NCBI GenBank assembly: GCA_900758845.1
Contig: CAAESW010000076.1
Span: forward strand, 1-6,051
Length of the DNA stretch: 6,051 bases
Direction: 5' to 3'
Source: an uncultured Collinsella sp.
GTDB lineage: Bacteria; Actinomycetota; Coriobacteriia; Coriobacteriales; Coriobacteriaceae
The notes beneath the pieces were generated by a model, which was not told the DNA's origin, did not search any database, and saw only the letters and a list, made by a program, of their open reading frames with translations. This document shows positions 1-5,260 of this stretch, piece by piece. How positions within the stretch are numbered: position 1 is the first letter of the stretch; each line of letters opens with the position of its first letter. A program made the translations under genes and the position numbers.

Positions 1-487
1 ACGCCACCGCGTCGATGCCCGTGGCGTTGCGGCCGCCCGCCGTGAAGACCTCCCACTTGTCGGCACCAGATGCGCCGGGCAAACCGACGCGCTTGGCATC
101 GATCGCCACGACCACGGCCTGGCTACCAAACGCCGCGGCAGCCTGGCTAATCAGCGACGGGTCGCGCACGGCGGCAGAGTTGAGCGACACCTTGTCGGCA
201 CCGGCTGCAACCATGGTGCGCATGCCCGCCAGGTCGCGAAAACCGCCGCCCACGGTATAGGGAATGGCTAGCTCCTCGGCCGCATGCGCCGCCATCTCGA
301 TGGTCGTCGCACGGTTGTCGCTCGTGGCGGTAATGTCCAAGAAGACGACCTCGTCCGCACCCTCGCGGTCGTAGGCGCGCGCCAGCTCCACCGGATCGCC
401 CGCATCGCGCAAGCTCACAAAGTTGACGCCCTTGACCACACGGCCGTCCTTGACGTCCAGGCAGGGAATCACACGTTTGGTAAGCAT
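1..487 (-). CDS. hisF: Imidazole glycerol phosphate synthase cyclase subunit HisF (3' end outside window)
   Basis: HisF is the cytoplasmic (beta/alpha)8-barrel partner of HisH. It uses ammonia channelled from HisH to convert PRFAR into imidazole glycerol phosphate plus AICAR. I translated 162 codons from ATG 487-485 to the window edge. The start MLTKRVIPCLDVKDGR is typical, and both catalytic aspartates fall at the canonical positions: D11 (IPCLD) and D130 (VAIDAKR). GGGFRD (80-85) and SLNSAA (101-106) are further family motifs. HisF is usually about 250 residues, so roughly 90 are missing; this is a window cut, not a broken gene. After D130 the stretch from R133 to the WEVFT strand is about 6-7 residues longer than I recall for other HisF proteins. 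The start lies 3 nt after the hisA stop and has a good Shine-Dalgarno sequence inside the hisA end. Confidence 0.97.
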   Translation of the reverse strand, partial: MLTKRVIPCLDVKDGRVVKGVNFVSLRDAGDPVELARAYDREGADEVVFLDITATSDNRATTIEMAAHAAEELAIPYTVGGGFRDLAGMRTMVAAGADKVSLNSAAVRDPSLISQAAAAFGSQAVVVAIDAKRVGLPGASGADKWEVFTAGGRNATGIDAVA

Positions 488-490
488 GGG

Positions 491-1234
491 CTACTCCTCC
501 CCTCGGGCGGCGGTCAGCGCCTGTACCAGCGTAAAGTTGCCCTCGTAGAGCGCGCGACCGGTAATGGCACCTTCAATCGCGCCCTCACCCACTGCGGCCA
601 GCGCGCGGATGTCGTCGAGCGTCGAGATGCCACCCGATGCCACGACGGGAAAGCCCGCGACCTCGGCCACATGGCGATACGCCGCCACATCGATGCCCGC
701 CTGCATGCCATCGCGCGCAATGTCGGTATACACCAGATGCTTAAAACCCAGCTCGGAAAGCTGCGCCACGGCGTCGTCGAGCGCCACGCCCGCGCCGTCA
801 CGCCAGCCATTCACCTTGACCTGGCCGTCGCGTGCGGCAATATCTGCCACCAACAGCTCGCCAAAGCCTTGGGCCGCCACCTCGGCAAAACCCGGCTCGG
901 TCACGAGCACCGTGCCTAGTGCGATGCGGCGCGCACCGTAGCCGGCCAACTCGTCGATGCGCGCGAGCGAGCGGACGCCGCCGCCCACGTCCACGGACAG
1001 ACCGTTGACGCCGCAGATGGCCTTAATCGCCGCCGAGTTGGCAGCGCATGTGTCCTCGTCCTCGCCAAAGGCAGCGGACAGGTCGACGACGTGCACCCAG
1101 CTTGCGCCCTGCTCGGCAAACGAGCGAGCAACGGCCACGGGGTCGTCGGAATATACCTTGCAGCGACTCCGGTCGCCGCGCTCCAGGCGCACGACCTTGC
1201 CGCCGATCAGATCGATTGCGGGAAACAGGATCAT
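491..1234 (-). CDS. hisA: ProFAR isomerase HisA, (beta/alpha)8 barrel
   Basis: HisA is the cytoplasmic Amadori isomerase that turns ProFAR into PRFAR, the substrate of the HisH-HisF complex encoded next to it. The protein has 247 residues, the usual family length. It opens with MILFPAIDLIGGKVVRL, placing general base D8 where expected. The second catalytic aspartate is D131 (VADIAARDG), and T170-D171 sit in YTDIARDG. The phosphate-binding loops are GGGVR (84-88) and SGGIS (200-204), and the end EGAITGRALYEG (221-232) is typical. In some actinobacteria the homologue is PriA, which also does the TrpF reaction. The VNGW segment (141-144) looks more like ordinary HisA than the GRGW form I recall for PriA, but a double role cannot be excluded. 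Its ATG overlaps the hisH stop as ATGA, and AGGAGG lies 7 nt upstream, so coupling with hisH is likely. The stop is TAG. Confidence 0.97.
   Translation of the reverse strand: MILFPAIDLIGGKVVRLERGDRSRCKVYSDDPVAVARSFAEQGASWVHVVDLSAAFGEDEDTCAANSAAIKAICGVNGLSVDVGGGVRSLARIDELAGYGARRIALGTVLVTEPGFAEVAAQGFGELLVADIAARDGQVKVNGWRDGAGVALDDAVAQLSELGFKHLVYTDIARDGMQAGIDVAAYRHVAEVAGFPVVASGGISTLDDIRALAAVGEGAIEGAITGRALYEGNFTLVQALTAARGEE
496..500 (-). promoter_or_regulatory. Ribosome binding site of hisF, inside the hisA 3' end
   Basis: GGAGG, within a longer purine run made by the last codons of hisA (GGG GAG GAG TAG), lies 8 nt before the hisF ATG. Confidence 0.8.
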
Positions 1235-1932
1235 CGGCCGGCCTCCTCGACGATGTTGACGAAGTTCTTAAGGATGCGCTGACCCAGCGCGGAGGATTTC
1301 TCGGGATGGAACTGGCAACCCCACACGTTGCCATGGCGCACGATGCACGGGAAGCTCCGCGTATAGTGCGTGCGCGCCAGCACATCGGCGGCATCGGAAT
1401 CGTCGGCCACCGCGTAGCTGTGGGTGAAGTACATGTTGGCACCCTCGGCAAAACCAGTAAGCAGCGGATCGGCCGCACCGGCGGGCGTCATGTGCACCTG
1501 GTCCCAGCCCACGTGCGGCACCTTCAGGCGGCTCGACTCCAGGCGCGTGCACGAACCGCGCATAATACCCAGGCCATCGACCCAGAGGGCACCGGCCCGC
1601 TCGGAGGCGTTGCCGTCGGCGACCGCGCTCTCGCTCGCAGGAACGCCCTCGTTGCCGCGCTCAAAAAACAACTGAAGGCCCAGGCAGATGCCGAGCAACG
1701 GAGTTCCGGCGGCAACGGCGTCGAGCACCGCGTCCGCCTCGCCGCCCTCGCGCATAAAGGCGACCGCGTCGTAAAACGCGCCCACGCCCGGGATGACCAG
1801 GCCGTCGGCGTTGCGGATCTGCTCCGGATCGTCCGACGTGCAGGCGGCGGCACCGGCGCGCGCAAGCCCGCGCGCAACGCTCGACAAGTTGCCCTTGTGG
1901 TAGTCGACCACCACGATCTTCGGTTCGCCCAC
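1231..1932 (-). CDS. hisH: Imidazole glycerol phosphate synthase glutaminase subunit HisH
   Basis: HisH is a class I glutamine amidotransferase that supplies ammonia to HisF. The 233-residue product shows the start KIVVVDYHKGNLSSV, an oxyanion-loop motif PGVGAF (48-53), the nucleophile elbow GICLGLQLFF with C83, and the His-Glu pair of the triad in QFHPEKS (H209, E211). The family is usually about 200-210 residues. The excess is mostly an insertion around residues 92-116 between the nucleophile helix and the GLGIMRG strand. The GTG start at 1932-1930 is chosen because it gives a normal N-terminus and because GGGAGGGG lies just upstream; no nearby ATG fits. The gene is separated from hisB by an 81-nt gap with a hairpin, and its stop overlaps the hisA start by 4 nt. 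It may therefore be translated as the head of a hisH-hisA-hisF block within the operon. Confidence 0.97.
   Translation of the reverse strand: MGEPKIVVVDYHKGNLSSVARGLARAGAAACTSDDPEQIRNADGLVIPGVGAFYDAVAFMREGGEADAVLDAVAAGTPLLGICLGLQLFFERGNEGVPASESAVADGNASERAGALWVDGLGIMRGSCTRLESSRLKVPHVGWDQVHMTPAGAADPLLTGFAEGANMYFTHSYAVADDSDAADVLARTHYTRSFPCIVRHGNVWGCQFHPEKSSALGQRILKNFVNIVEEAGR
1242..1247 (-). promoter_or_regulatory. Ribosome binding site of hisA, inside the hisH 3' end
   Basis: AGGAGG comes from the GAG GAG GCC codons near the end of hisH and lies 7 nt before the hisA ATG, which overlaps the hisH stop as ATGA. Confidence 0.85.
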
Positions 1933-1936
1933 GCGA

Positions 1937-1944
1937 CCCCTCCC
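1937..1944 (-). promoter_or_regulatory. Ribosome binding site of hisH (decides GTG start)
   Basis: GGGAGGGG lies 4 nt before the GTG at 1932-1930 (the core GGAGG is 6 nt away). It supports this GTG as the hisH start, and lies just downstream of the intergenic hairpin, leaving it outside the stem. Confidence 0.8.
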
Positions 1945-1958
1945 TTATCTCATCCTCC

Positions 1959-1999
1959 AAAACCACCACAAAGGGGACAGGCACCTTCGTAGTGGTTTT
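1959..1999 (-). repeat. Imperfect inverted repeat (hairpin) between hisB and hisH
   Basis: Two 16-nt arms (1984-1999 and 1959-1974) flank a 9-nt centre. On the transcribed strand the arms read AAAACCACTACGAAGG and CCTTTGTGGTGGTTTT. All 16 positions pair if two G-U wobbles are allowed, while on the opposite strand the same two positions are A-C mismatches. The arm ends are A/T tracts, so the element also looks like a weak bidirectional terminator, but only four T residues follow on the operon strand before GGAGG. The central GGTGCCTGTCCC resembles short palindromic repeat units I remember from several bacterial genomes; that recollection is unverified. Confidence 0.7.
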
Positions 2000-2013
2000 T
2001 GCCTTTGTTGCGG

Positions 2014-2601
2014 TTACAGCGAGCCCTTGGTGCTGGGGATGCCCTGCACGCGGGGATCGAGCTCGCAGGCGTGGCGCATCGTGCGGCCCACGGCCTTAAA
2101 GGCGGCCTCGATAATGTGATGCGAGTTGCCGCCCGCCAGCTCGCGCACGTGCAGCGTGAGCTTGGCATCGCGCGCAAAGGCGTAGAAGAACTCGACGGCC
2201 AGCTCGGTATCGAAGCTGCCCACGCGCTCGGTCGGCACGGGCAGCTCGCAGTAGGCCTGCCCGCGGCCCGAAATATCAACAGCAGCCATCACAAGCGTCT
2301 CGTCCATGGCGATCGCCGCGTCGGCAAAGCGCGTAATGCCCGCCTTGTCGCCCAGCGCCTGGCAAAACGCCTCGCCCAGCACAATACCCGTGTCCTCGAC
2401 GGTGTGATGTGCATCGACCTCGACGTCGCCCACCGCGTGCACCGTCAGATCGAACAGACCATGGCGGCCAAAAGCGTTGAGCATGTGGTCGAAATACGGC
2501 ACGCCGGTCGAGATATCGCACACGCCAGATCCGTCCAGGTCGAGCTTTACGACAATGTCGGTCTCGCCCGTCTTGCGGGTTACCTCGGCATAGCGGTCCA
2601 T
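2014..2601 (-). CDS. hisB: Imidazoleglycerol-phosphate dehydratase HisB (monofunctional)
   Basis: HisB removes water from imidazole glycerol phosphate to give imidazole acetol phosphate, the substrate of HisC. The 195-residue protein is a stand-alone IGP dehydratase. The metal-binding histidine and acid motifs are all present: FDHML (37-41), H47, DAHHTVED (63-70), MDE (99-101) and NSHHIIEAAFKA (159-170), with the closing STKG (190-193). The family is a manganese-dependent 24-mer. There is no N-terminal HAD phosphatase domain as in enterobacterial HisB, so histidinol-phosphate phosphatase must be encoded elsewhere. The ATG abuts the hisC stop with no spacing (TAGATG), and AGGAGG sits 8 nt upstream. 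The stop is TAA, followed by the 81-nt gap before hisH. Confidence 0.97.
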   Translation of the reverse strand: MDRYAEVTRKTGETDIVVKLDLDGSGVCDISTGVPYFDHMLNAFGRHGLFDLTVHAVGDVEVDAHHTVEDTGIVLGEAFCQALGDKAGITRFADAAIAMDETLVMAAVDISGRGQAYCELPVPTERVGSFDTELAVEFFYAFARDAKLTLHVRELAGGNSHHIIEAAFKAVGRTMRHACELDPRVQGIPSTKGSL

Positions 2602-3717
2602 CTACATCTCCTCCTTCACCAGCGCGGCAAACGCTGCCAGCACCTCGTCGTTTTCCTGCGGGGTGCCCACGGTAATGCGCAGGCAGTCCGCGAGCCCCGG
2701 CGCGTAGCTAAAGTCGCGCACCAAAATTGAATACTCGTCGCGCAGGCGCTCGCGCACGCGCGTGGCATGCGGCGTGCGCACGAGCACAAAGTTCGCCGCG
2801 CTCGGCCACGCCTCCACGGGCAAGCCCTCGGCAGCCATCACGCGCAGAGCGGCCAGCTCGCGCTCACGCTCGGATGCGACCTGCGCCACCACAGGTGCGT
2901 AGGCATCGCGGGCACGCACGCAGGCAAGTGCTGCCGCCTGGCTCAGCACGTTGACCGAATAGATCTGGCGAATCGCCGCGAACACGTCGATGACCTCGGG
3001 CGCCGCGATCACATAGCCCAGGCGCGTGCCGGCGGCGCCGAACGCCTTGGACAGTGTATGCAGAATCACCAGGTTAGGATGCTCGGCAATAAGGCCTTGC
3101 GCCGTAGTTGCCGCGCCAAACGAATCGTCGGCAAACTCCACGTAGGCCTCGTCGACCATGACCATGCCGGGGCACGCATCGCACAGCGCCGCGACAAAGT
3201 CGAGCGGCGCCACGTCGCCCGTGGGATTGTTGGGTGAGGTCACGATCGCCAGGTTGCACTCGGGTGCGGCCGCGAACACAGCCGCCTGGTCGAGCTCAAA
3301 AGTTGCCGGGTCGCGCCACACGTCGCGCACCTCGGTCTGACAGAGCGACGCAAAGAACGCGTACTCGCTAAAGCACGGCGGGCAGTTGAGCAGGGTCCGC
3401 CCCGCGCCGCCAAACGCCAGCAGGAAGTTATAGAGTAGCTCGTCGCCGCCGTTGCCCACGCAGATGTTCTCGCGCGTCACGCCATGCCAGGCAGCAAGCT
3501 CGTCGCGCAGGTCGTTGGACATGGGATCGGGATAGCGGTTGAGCGGTGCGGCAGCCAAGGCCGCATCAACCGCCTCGCGCACGCCGGCCGGCACGGGATA
3601 GGTGTTCTCGTTGGCCGAAAGATTGATGCGCGTGGGCGTAAAGTTGGGATCGTAGGGCTCGATGCCGGTCAAGTAGGGCTGGACGAGCTCCTTCATGCGG
3701 GGCGTCAGCTCGGCCAT
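2602..3717 (-). CDS. hisC: Histidinol-phosphate aminotransferase HisC
   Basis: HisC is a PLP-dependent fold type I aminotransferase (class II group) that converts imidazole acetol phosphate and glutamate into histidinol phosphate and 2-oxoglutarate. The 371-residue product has INLSANENTYP (31-41) near the N-terminus, RYPDP (61-65), the cofactor-binding SPNNPTG (161-167), DEAYVEF (189-195), the PLP lysine K224 in HTLSKAFG, the phosphate-binding R232 in TRLGY, and the carboxylate-binding R347 in LRITVG. Length and motifs are normal. The same frame stays open 23 codons further upstream to an ATG at 3786, but that part is antisense-like Arg/Pro-rich sequence lying inside hisD in another frame. 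The ATG at 3717 has AGGAGG 6 nt before it and gives the usual N-terminus. It starts 1 nt after the hisD stop. The last codons GAG GAG ATG TAG also supply the hisB ribosome binding site. Confidence 0.97.
   Translation of the reverse strand: MAELTPRMKELVQPYLTGIEPYDPNFTPTRINLSANENTYPVPAGVREAVDAALAAAPLNRYPDPMSNDLRDELAAWHGVTRENICVGNGGDELLYNFLLAFGGAGRTLLNCPPCFSEYAFFASLCQTEVRDVWRDPATFELDQAAVFAAAPECNLAIVTSPNNPTGDVAPLDFVAALCDACPGMVMVDEAYVEFADDSFGAATTAQGLIAEHPNLVILHTLSKAFGAAGTRLGYVIAAPEVIDVFAAIRQIYSVNVLSQAAALACVRARDAYAPVVAQVASERERELAALRVMAAEGLPVEAWPSAANFVLVRTPHATRVRERLRDEYSILVRDFSYAPGLADCLRITVGTPQENDEVLAAFAALVKEEM
2610..2615 (-). promoter_or_regulatory. Ribosome binding site of hisB, inside the hisC 3' end
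   Basis: AGGAGG is formed by the AAG GAG GAG codons at the end of hisC and lies 8 nt before the hisB ATG, which directly follows the hisC stop. The arrangement favours termination-reinitiation coupling. Confidence 0.85.
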
Positions 3718-3718
3718 A

Positions 3719-5155
3719 TTAGGCCTCCTCGCCGGTCGCGCCAGCGGCACCGCCCGCAGCCGCCGCCAGGTCCACGCCCTCAGCAACCGTCGCCACGGCG
3801 TCGCCCGGCCAGGCGACCTTGGTCAGGTCGGCCGCGGCCAGAGACTCGGCACTCACGGCATCCTCGCCCTGTTCCAGCACACGGCGACGCAGAGCGGCGG
3901 ATAGCGCGTGCGCCCACAGGCCCTCAGCCTCGGCCAGACGCTGTGTGGCGGGAGCGTCGGAGAGCAGGCCCTCGGGTGTATAGCAAATGATGCTCGAGCG
4001 CTTAACGAACTCTTCGACCGAAAGCGGGTTGGAGAACATGGCCGTGCCGCCAGTCGGCAGCGTGTGGTTGGGACCGGCAACGTAATCGCCGAGCGGCTCC
4101 GAGCTCCAAGCGCCCACAAAGATAGCGCCGGCGTTGCGAATGCCGCCGAGCAGGCCCATCGCGTCCTTGCAGTGCAGCTCAAGGTGCTCAGGCGCCACCG
4201 TGTTCACGGCCTCGACGGCGGCGGCCATGTCGGCGGCCACCACGATGGTGCCCTCGTTATCGAGCGAGGCGCGCGTGATCTCAGCACGCGGCGACTGCGC
4301 CACCAGGATGTCGATACCCGCCTCGACCTCACGCGCAAACTGCTCGTCGCAGGTCACGAGATAGCAGGCTGCCAGCGGATCGTGCTCGGCCTGGGCCATC
4401 AGGTCGGCCGCGACCACCATAGGCTTGGCCGTGGCATCGGCCAGCACACAGACCTCGGAGGGACCGGCAACCATGTCGATACCCACGTCACCCGAGACAA
4501 TCTGCTTGGCCGCGGCAACAAAGGCGTTGCCCGGACCGGTGATTTTGTCGACGCGCGGAATGGTCTCGGTACCGTACGCCAGCGCGGCCACGGCCTGAGC
4601 GCCGCCCACCATATAGATCTCGTCCACGCCGCCGAGCTTTGCCGCGGCGAGCGTGTAGGGGCTGATCAGGCCGTCCTTTTGCGGCGGGGTCACCATGACC
4701 ACGCGCTTGACGCCGGCAACCTTGGCGGGAATGGCGTTCATGAGCACCGTGGAGGGATACTGCGCGCGGCCGCCCGGCACATAGATGCCAGCAGCGGCAA
4801 GCGGGGTCACCTTAACGCCGAGCATCGTGCCGTCCGGACGCGTGGTAAACCAACTCTGCTCGACCTCGCGCTGGTGGAACTCGCGAATCTGGCGTGCGGC
4901 CTTCTCGAGCGCGGCGACAAAGGCCGGATCGAGGCCTTCGAGCGCGGTATCGATCTGCTCCTGCGGCAGGCGAAAACTCTGCAGCTCAACACCGTCAAAA
5001 CGCCGACAGTAATCGCGCACCGCGGCATCGCCGTTGGCGCGCACGTTGGCCACGATATCGCGGGCGGCGTCGACGATGTTTCGCGGCAACACGCCCTTGC
5101 GGTTGAGCTGGTTGGTAACGAGGCGCTCACCGGGAGCAAGCTTGATGGTCTTCAT
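3719..5155 (-). CDS. hisD: Histidinol dehydrogenase HisD with Ala-rich C-terminal tail
   Basis: HisD performs the last two steps of the pathway, oxidising L-histidinol through the aldehyde to L-histidine with two NAD+. It is a zinc-dependent homodimer in the cytoplasm. The 478-residue product shows GIYVPGGRA (123-131), TGPGNAFV (206-213), DMVAGPSE (227-234), AQAEHDP (254-260), NTVAPEHLEL (318-327) and GDYVAGPNHTLPT (356-368). Expected zinc ligands are Q255, H258, D357 and H416, and catalytic E323 and H324 are present, so the enzyme looks active. The common family length is about 430-435. Here about 45-48 extra residues (from roughly 431) form a low-complexity tail rich in Ala, Gly, Val and acidic residues with no motif I know. 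The tail ends in GEEA, whose codons contain the hisC ribosome binding site. The ATG at 5155 has AGGGGA 7 nt upstream and gives the typical short N-terminus. Confidence 0.97.
   Translation of the reverse strand: MKTIKLAPGERLVTNQLNRKGVLPRNIVDAARDIVANVRANGDAAVRDYCRRFDGVELQSFRLPQEQIDTALEGLDPAFVAALEKAARQIREFHQREVEQSWFTTRPDGTMLGVKVTPLAAAGIYVPGGRAQYPSTVLMNAIPAKVAGVKRVVMVTPPQKDGLISPYTLAAAKLGGVDEIYMVGGAQAVAALAYGTETIPRVDKITGPGNAFVAAAKQIVSGDVGIDMVAGPSEVCVLADATAKPMVVAADLMAQAEHDPLAACYLVTCDEQFAREVEAGIDILVAQSPRAEITRASLDNEGTIVVAADMAAAVEAVNTVAPEHLELHCKDAMGLLGGIRNAGAIFVGAWSSEPLGDYVAGPNHTLPTGGTAMFSNPLSVEEFVKRSSIICYTPEGLLSDAPATQRLAEAEGLWAHALSAALRRRVLEQGEDAVSAESLAAADLTKVAWPGDAVATVAEGVDLAAAAGGAAGATGEEA
3724..3729 (-). 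promoter_or_regulatory. Ribosome binding site of hisC, inside the hisD 3' end
   Basis: AGGAGG is formed by the GAG GAG codons at the end of hisD and lies 6 nt before ATG 3717. It settles the hisC start against the upstream in-frame ATG at 3786. Confidence 0.85.
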
Positions 5156-5162
5156 ATCGGTA

Positions 5163-5168
5163 TCCCCT
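5163..5168 (-). promoter_or_regulatory. Ribosome binding site of hisD
   Basis: AGGGGA lies 7 nt before the hisD ATG. It is weaker than the AGGAGG sites of the downstream genes and lies in non-coding DNA, so hisD translation starts independently of hisG termination, which occurs over 90 nt upstream. Confidence 0.6.
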
Positions 5169-5200
5169 ATCGGTCGAGGTTTTGTTCGAAAAACGAGAGA

Positions 5201-5233
5201 CCGGGCGGCGGCGCCAGCCGGCCCGCAGCCCGG
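5201..5233 (-). terminator. G+C-rich hairpin between hisG and hisD, possible attenuator or partial terminator
   Basis: On the transcribed strand the 33 nt read CCGGGC-T-GCGG, an 11-nt centre, then CCGC-C-GCCCGG. That gives 6 bp, one T/C mismatch and 4 bp. The centre can extend the stem by GCC/GGC around a GGCT loop with one bulged G. A TCTCTCG run and then TTTTT (5193-5189) follow. The stem is strong, but the T tract begins 7 nt after its base, so it is not a canonical intrinsic terminator. It could reduce read-through, stabilise the upstream mRNA end, or mark a processing site. The structure is seen in the sequence; the function is inferred. Confidence 0.4.
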
Positions 5234-5260
5234 ACGTTGGGGCGCCCGTGCGTGCTCGCG

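Larger units (their letters stand above)
1933..2013 (-). other. hisB-hisH intergenic spacer
   Basis: This 81-nt gap is the only spacer in an otherwise abutting or overlapping run from hisD to hisF. It contains the inverted repeat and the hisH ribosome binding site. An ACAAAGG at 2008-2002 on the transcribed strand could pair with CCTTTGT in the second hairpin arm, giving a weaker alternative fold. I see no promoter I could defend. Confidence 0.65.
5156..5260 (-). other. hisG-hisD intergenic spacer
   Basis: This is the longest non-coding gap in the window at 105 nt. It holds, in transcription order, a G+C-rich stretch with a small GGGCGCCC palindrome (5240-5247), a strong hairpin (5201-5233), a T5 tract (5193-5189) and the hisD ribosome binding site. 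I see no open frame with a plausible start, and no convincing -35/-10 promoter pair for hisD. Confidence 0.7.

Noticed and set aside
491..1234. HisA as a bifunctional PriA (HisA/TrpF) isomerase
   Set aside because: It is possible in an actinobacterium, but the VNGW segment and overall motifs read as ordinary HisA. The sequence alone does not support the dual call; the presence or absence of trpF in the genome would decide.
1048..1992. A 314-codon plus-strand frame antisense to hisH and the start of hisA
   Set aside because: It has Arg/Pro-rich antisense composition, no recognisable domain, and no ribosome binding site of the quality seen for the real genes; hisH and hisA on the other strand have complete catalytic motifs.
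1950..2279. A 109-codon minus-strand frame across the hisB-hisH gap
   Set aside because: It lies mostly inside hisB in a different frame, is Arg/Ser/Pro-rich, and has no recognisable features; the gap is better explained by the hairpin and the hisH ribosome binding site.
1999..2730. A 243-codon plus-strand frame antisense to hisB
   Set aside because: It is a mirror of hisB third-position bias, with no motif and no conserved start context.
3718..3786. N-terminal extension of HisC by 23 residues to an upstream ATG
   Set aside because: The extension lies inside hisD in another frame, has Arg/Trp/Pro-rich composition foreign to the family, and ATG 3717 has a perfect AGGAGG at good spacing.
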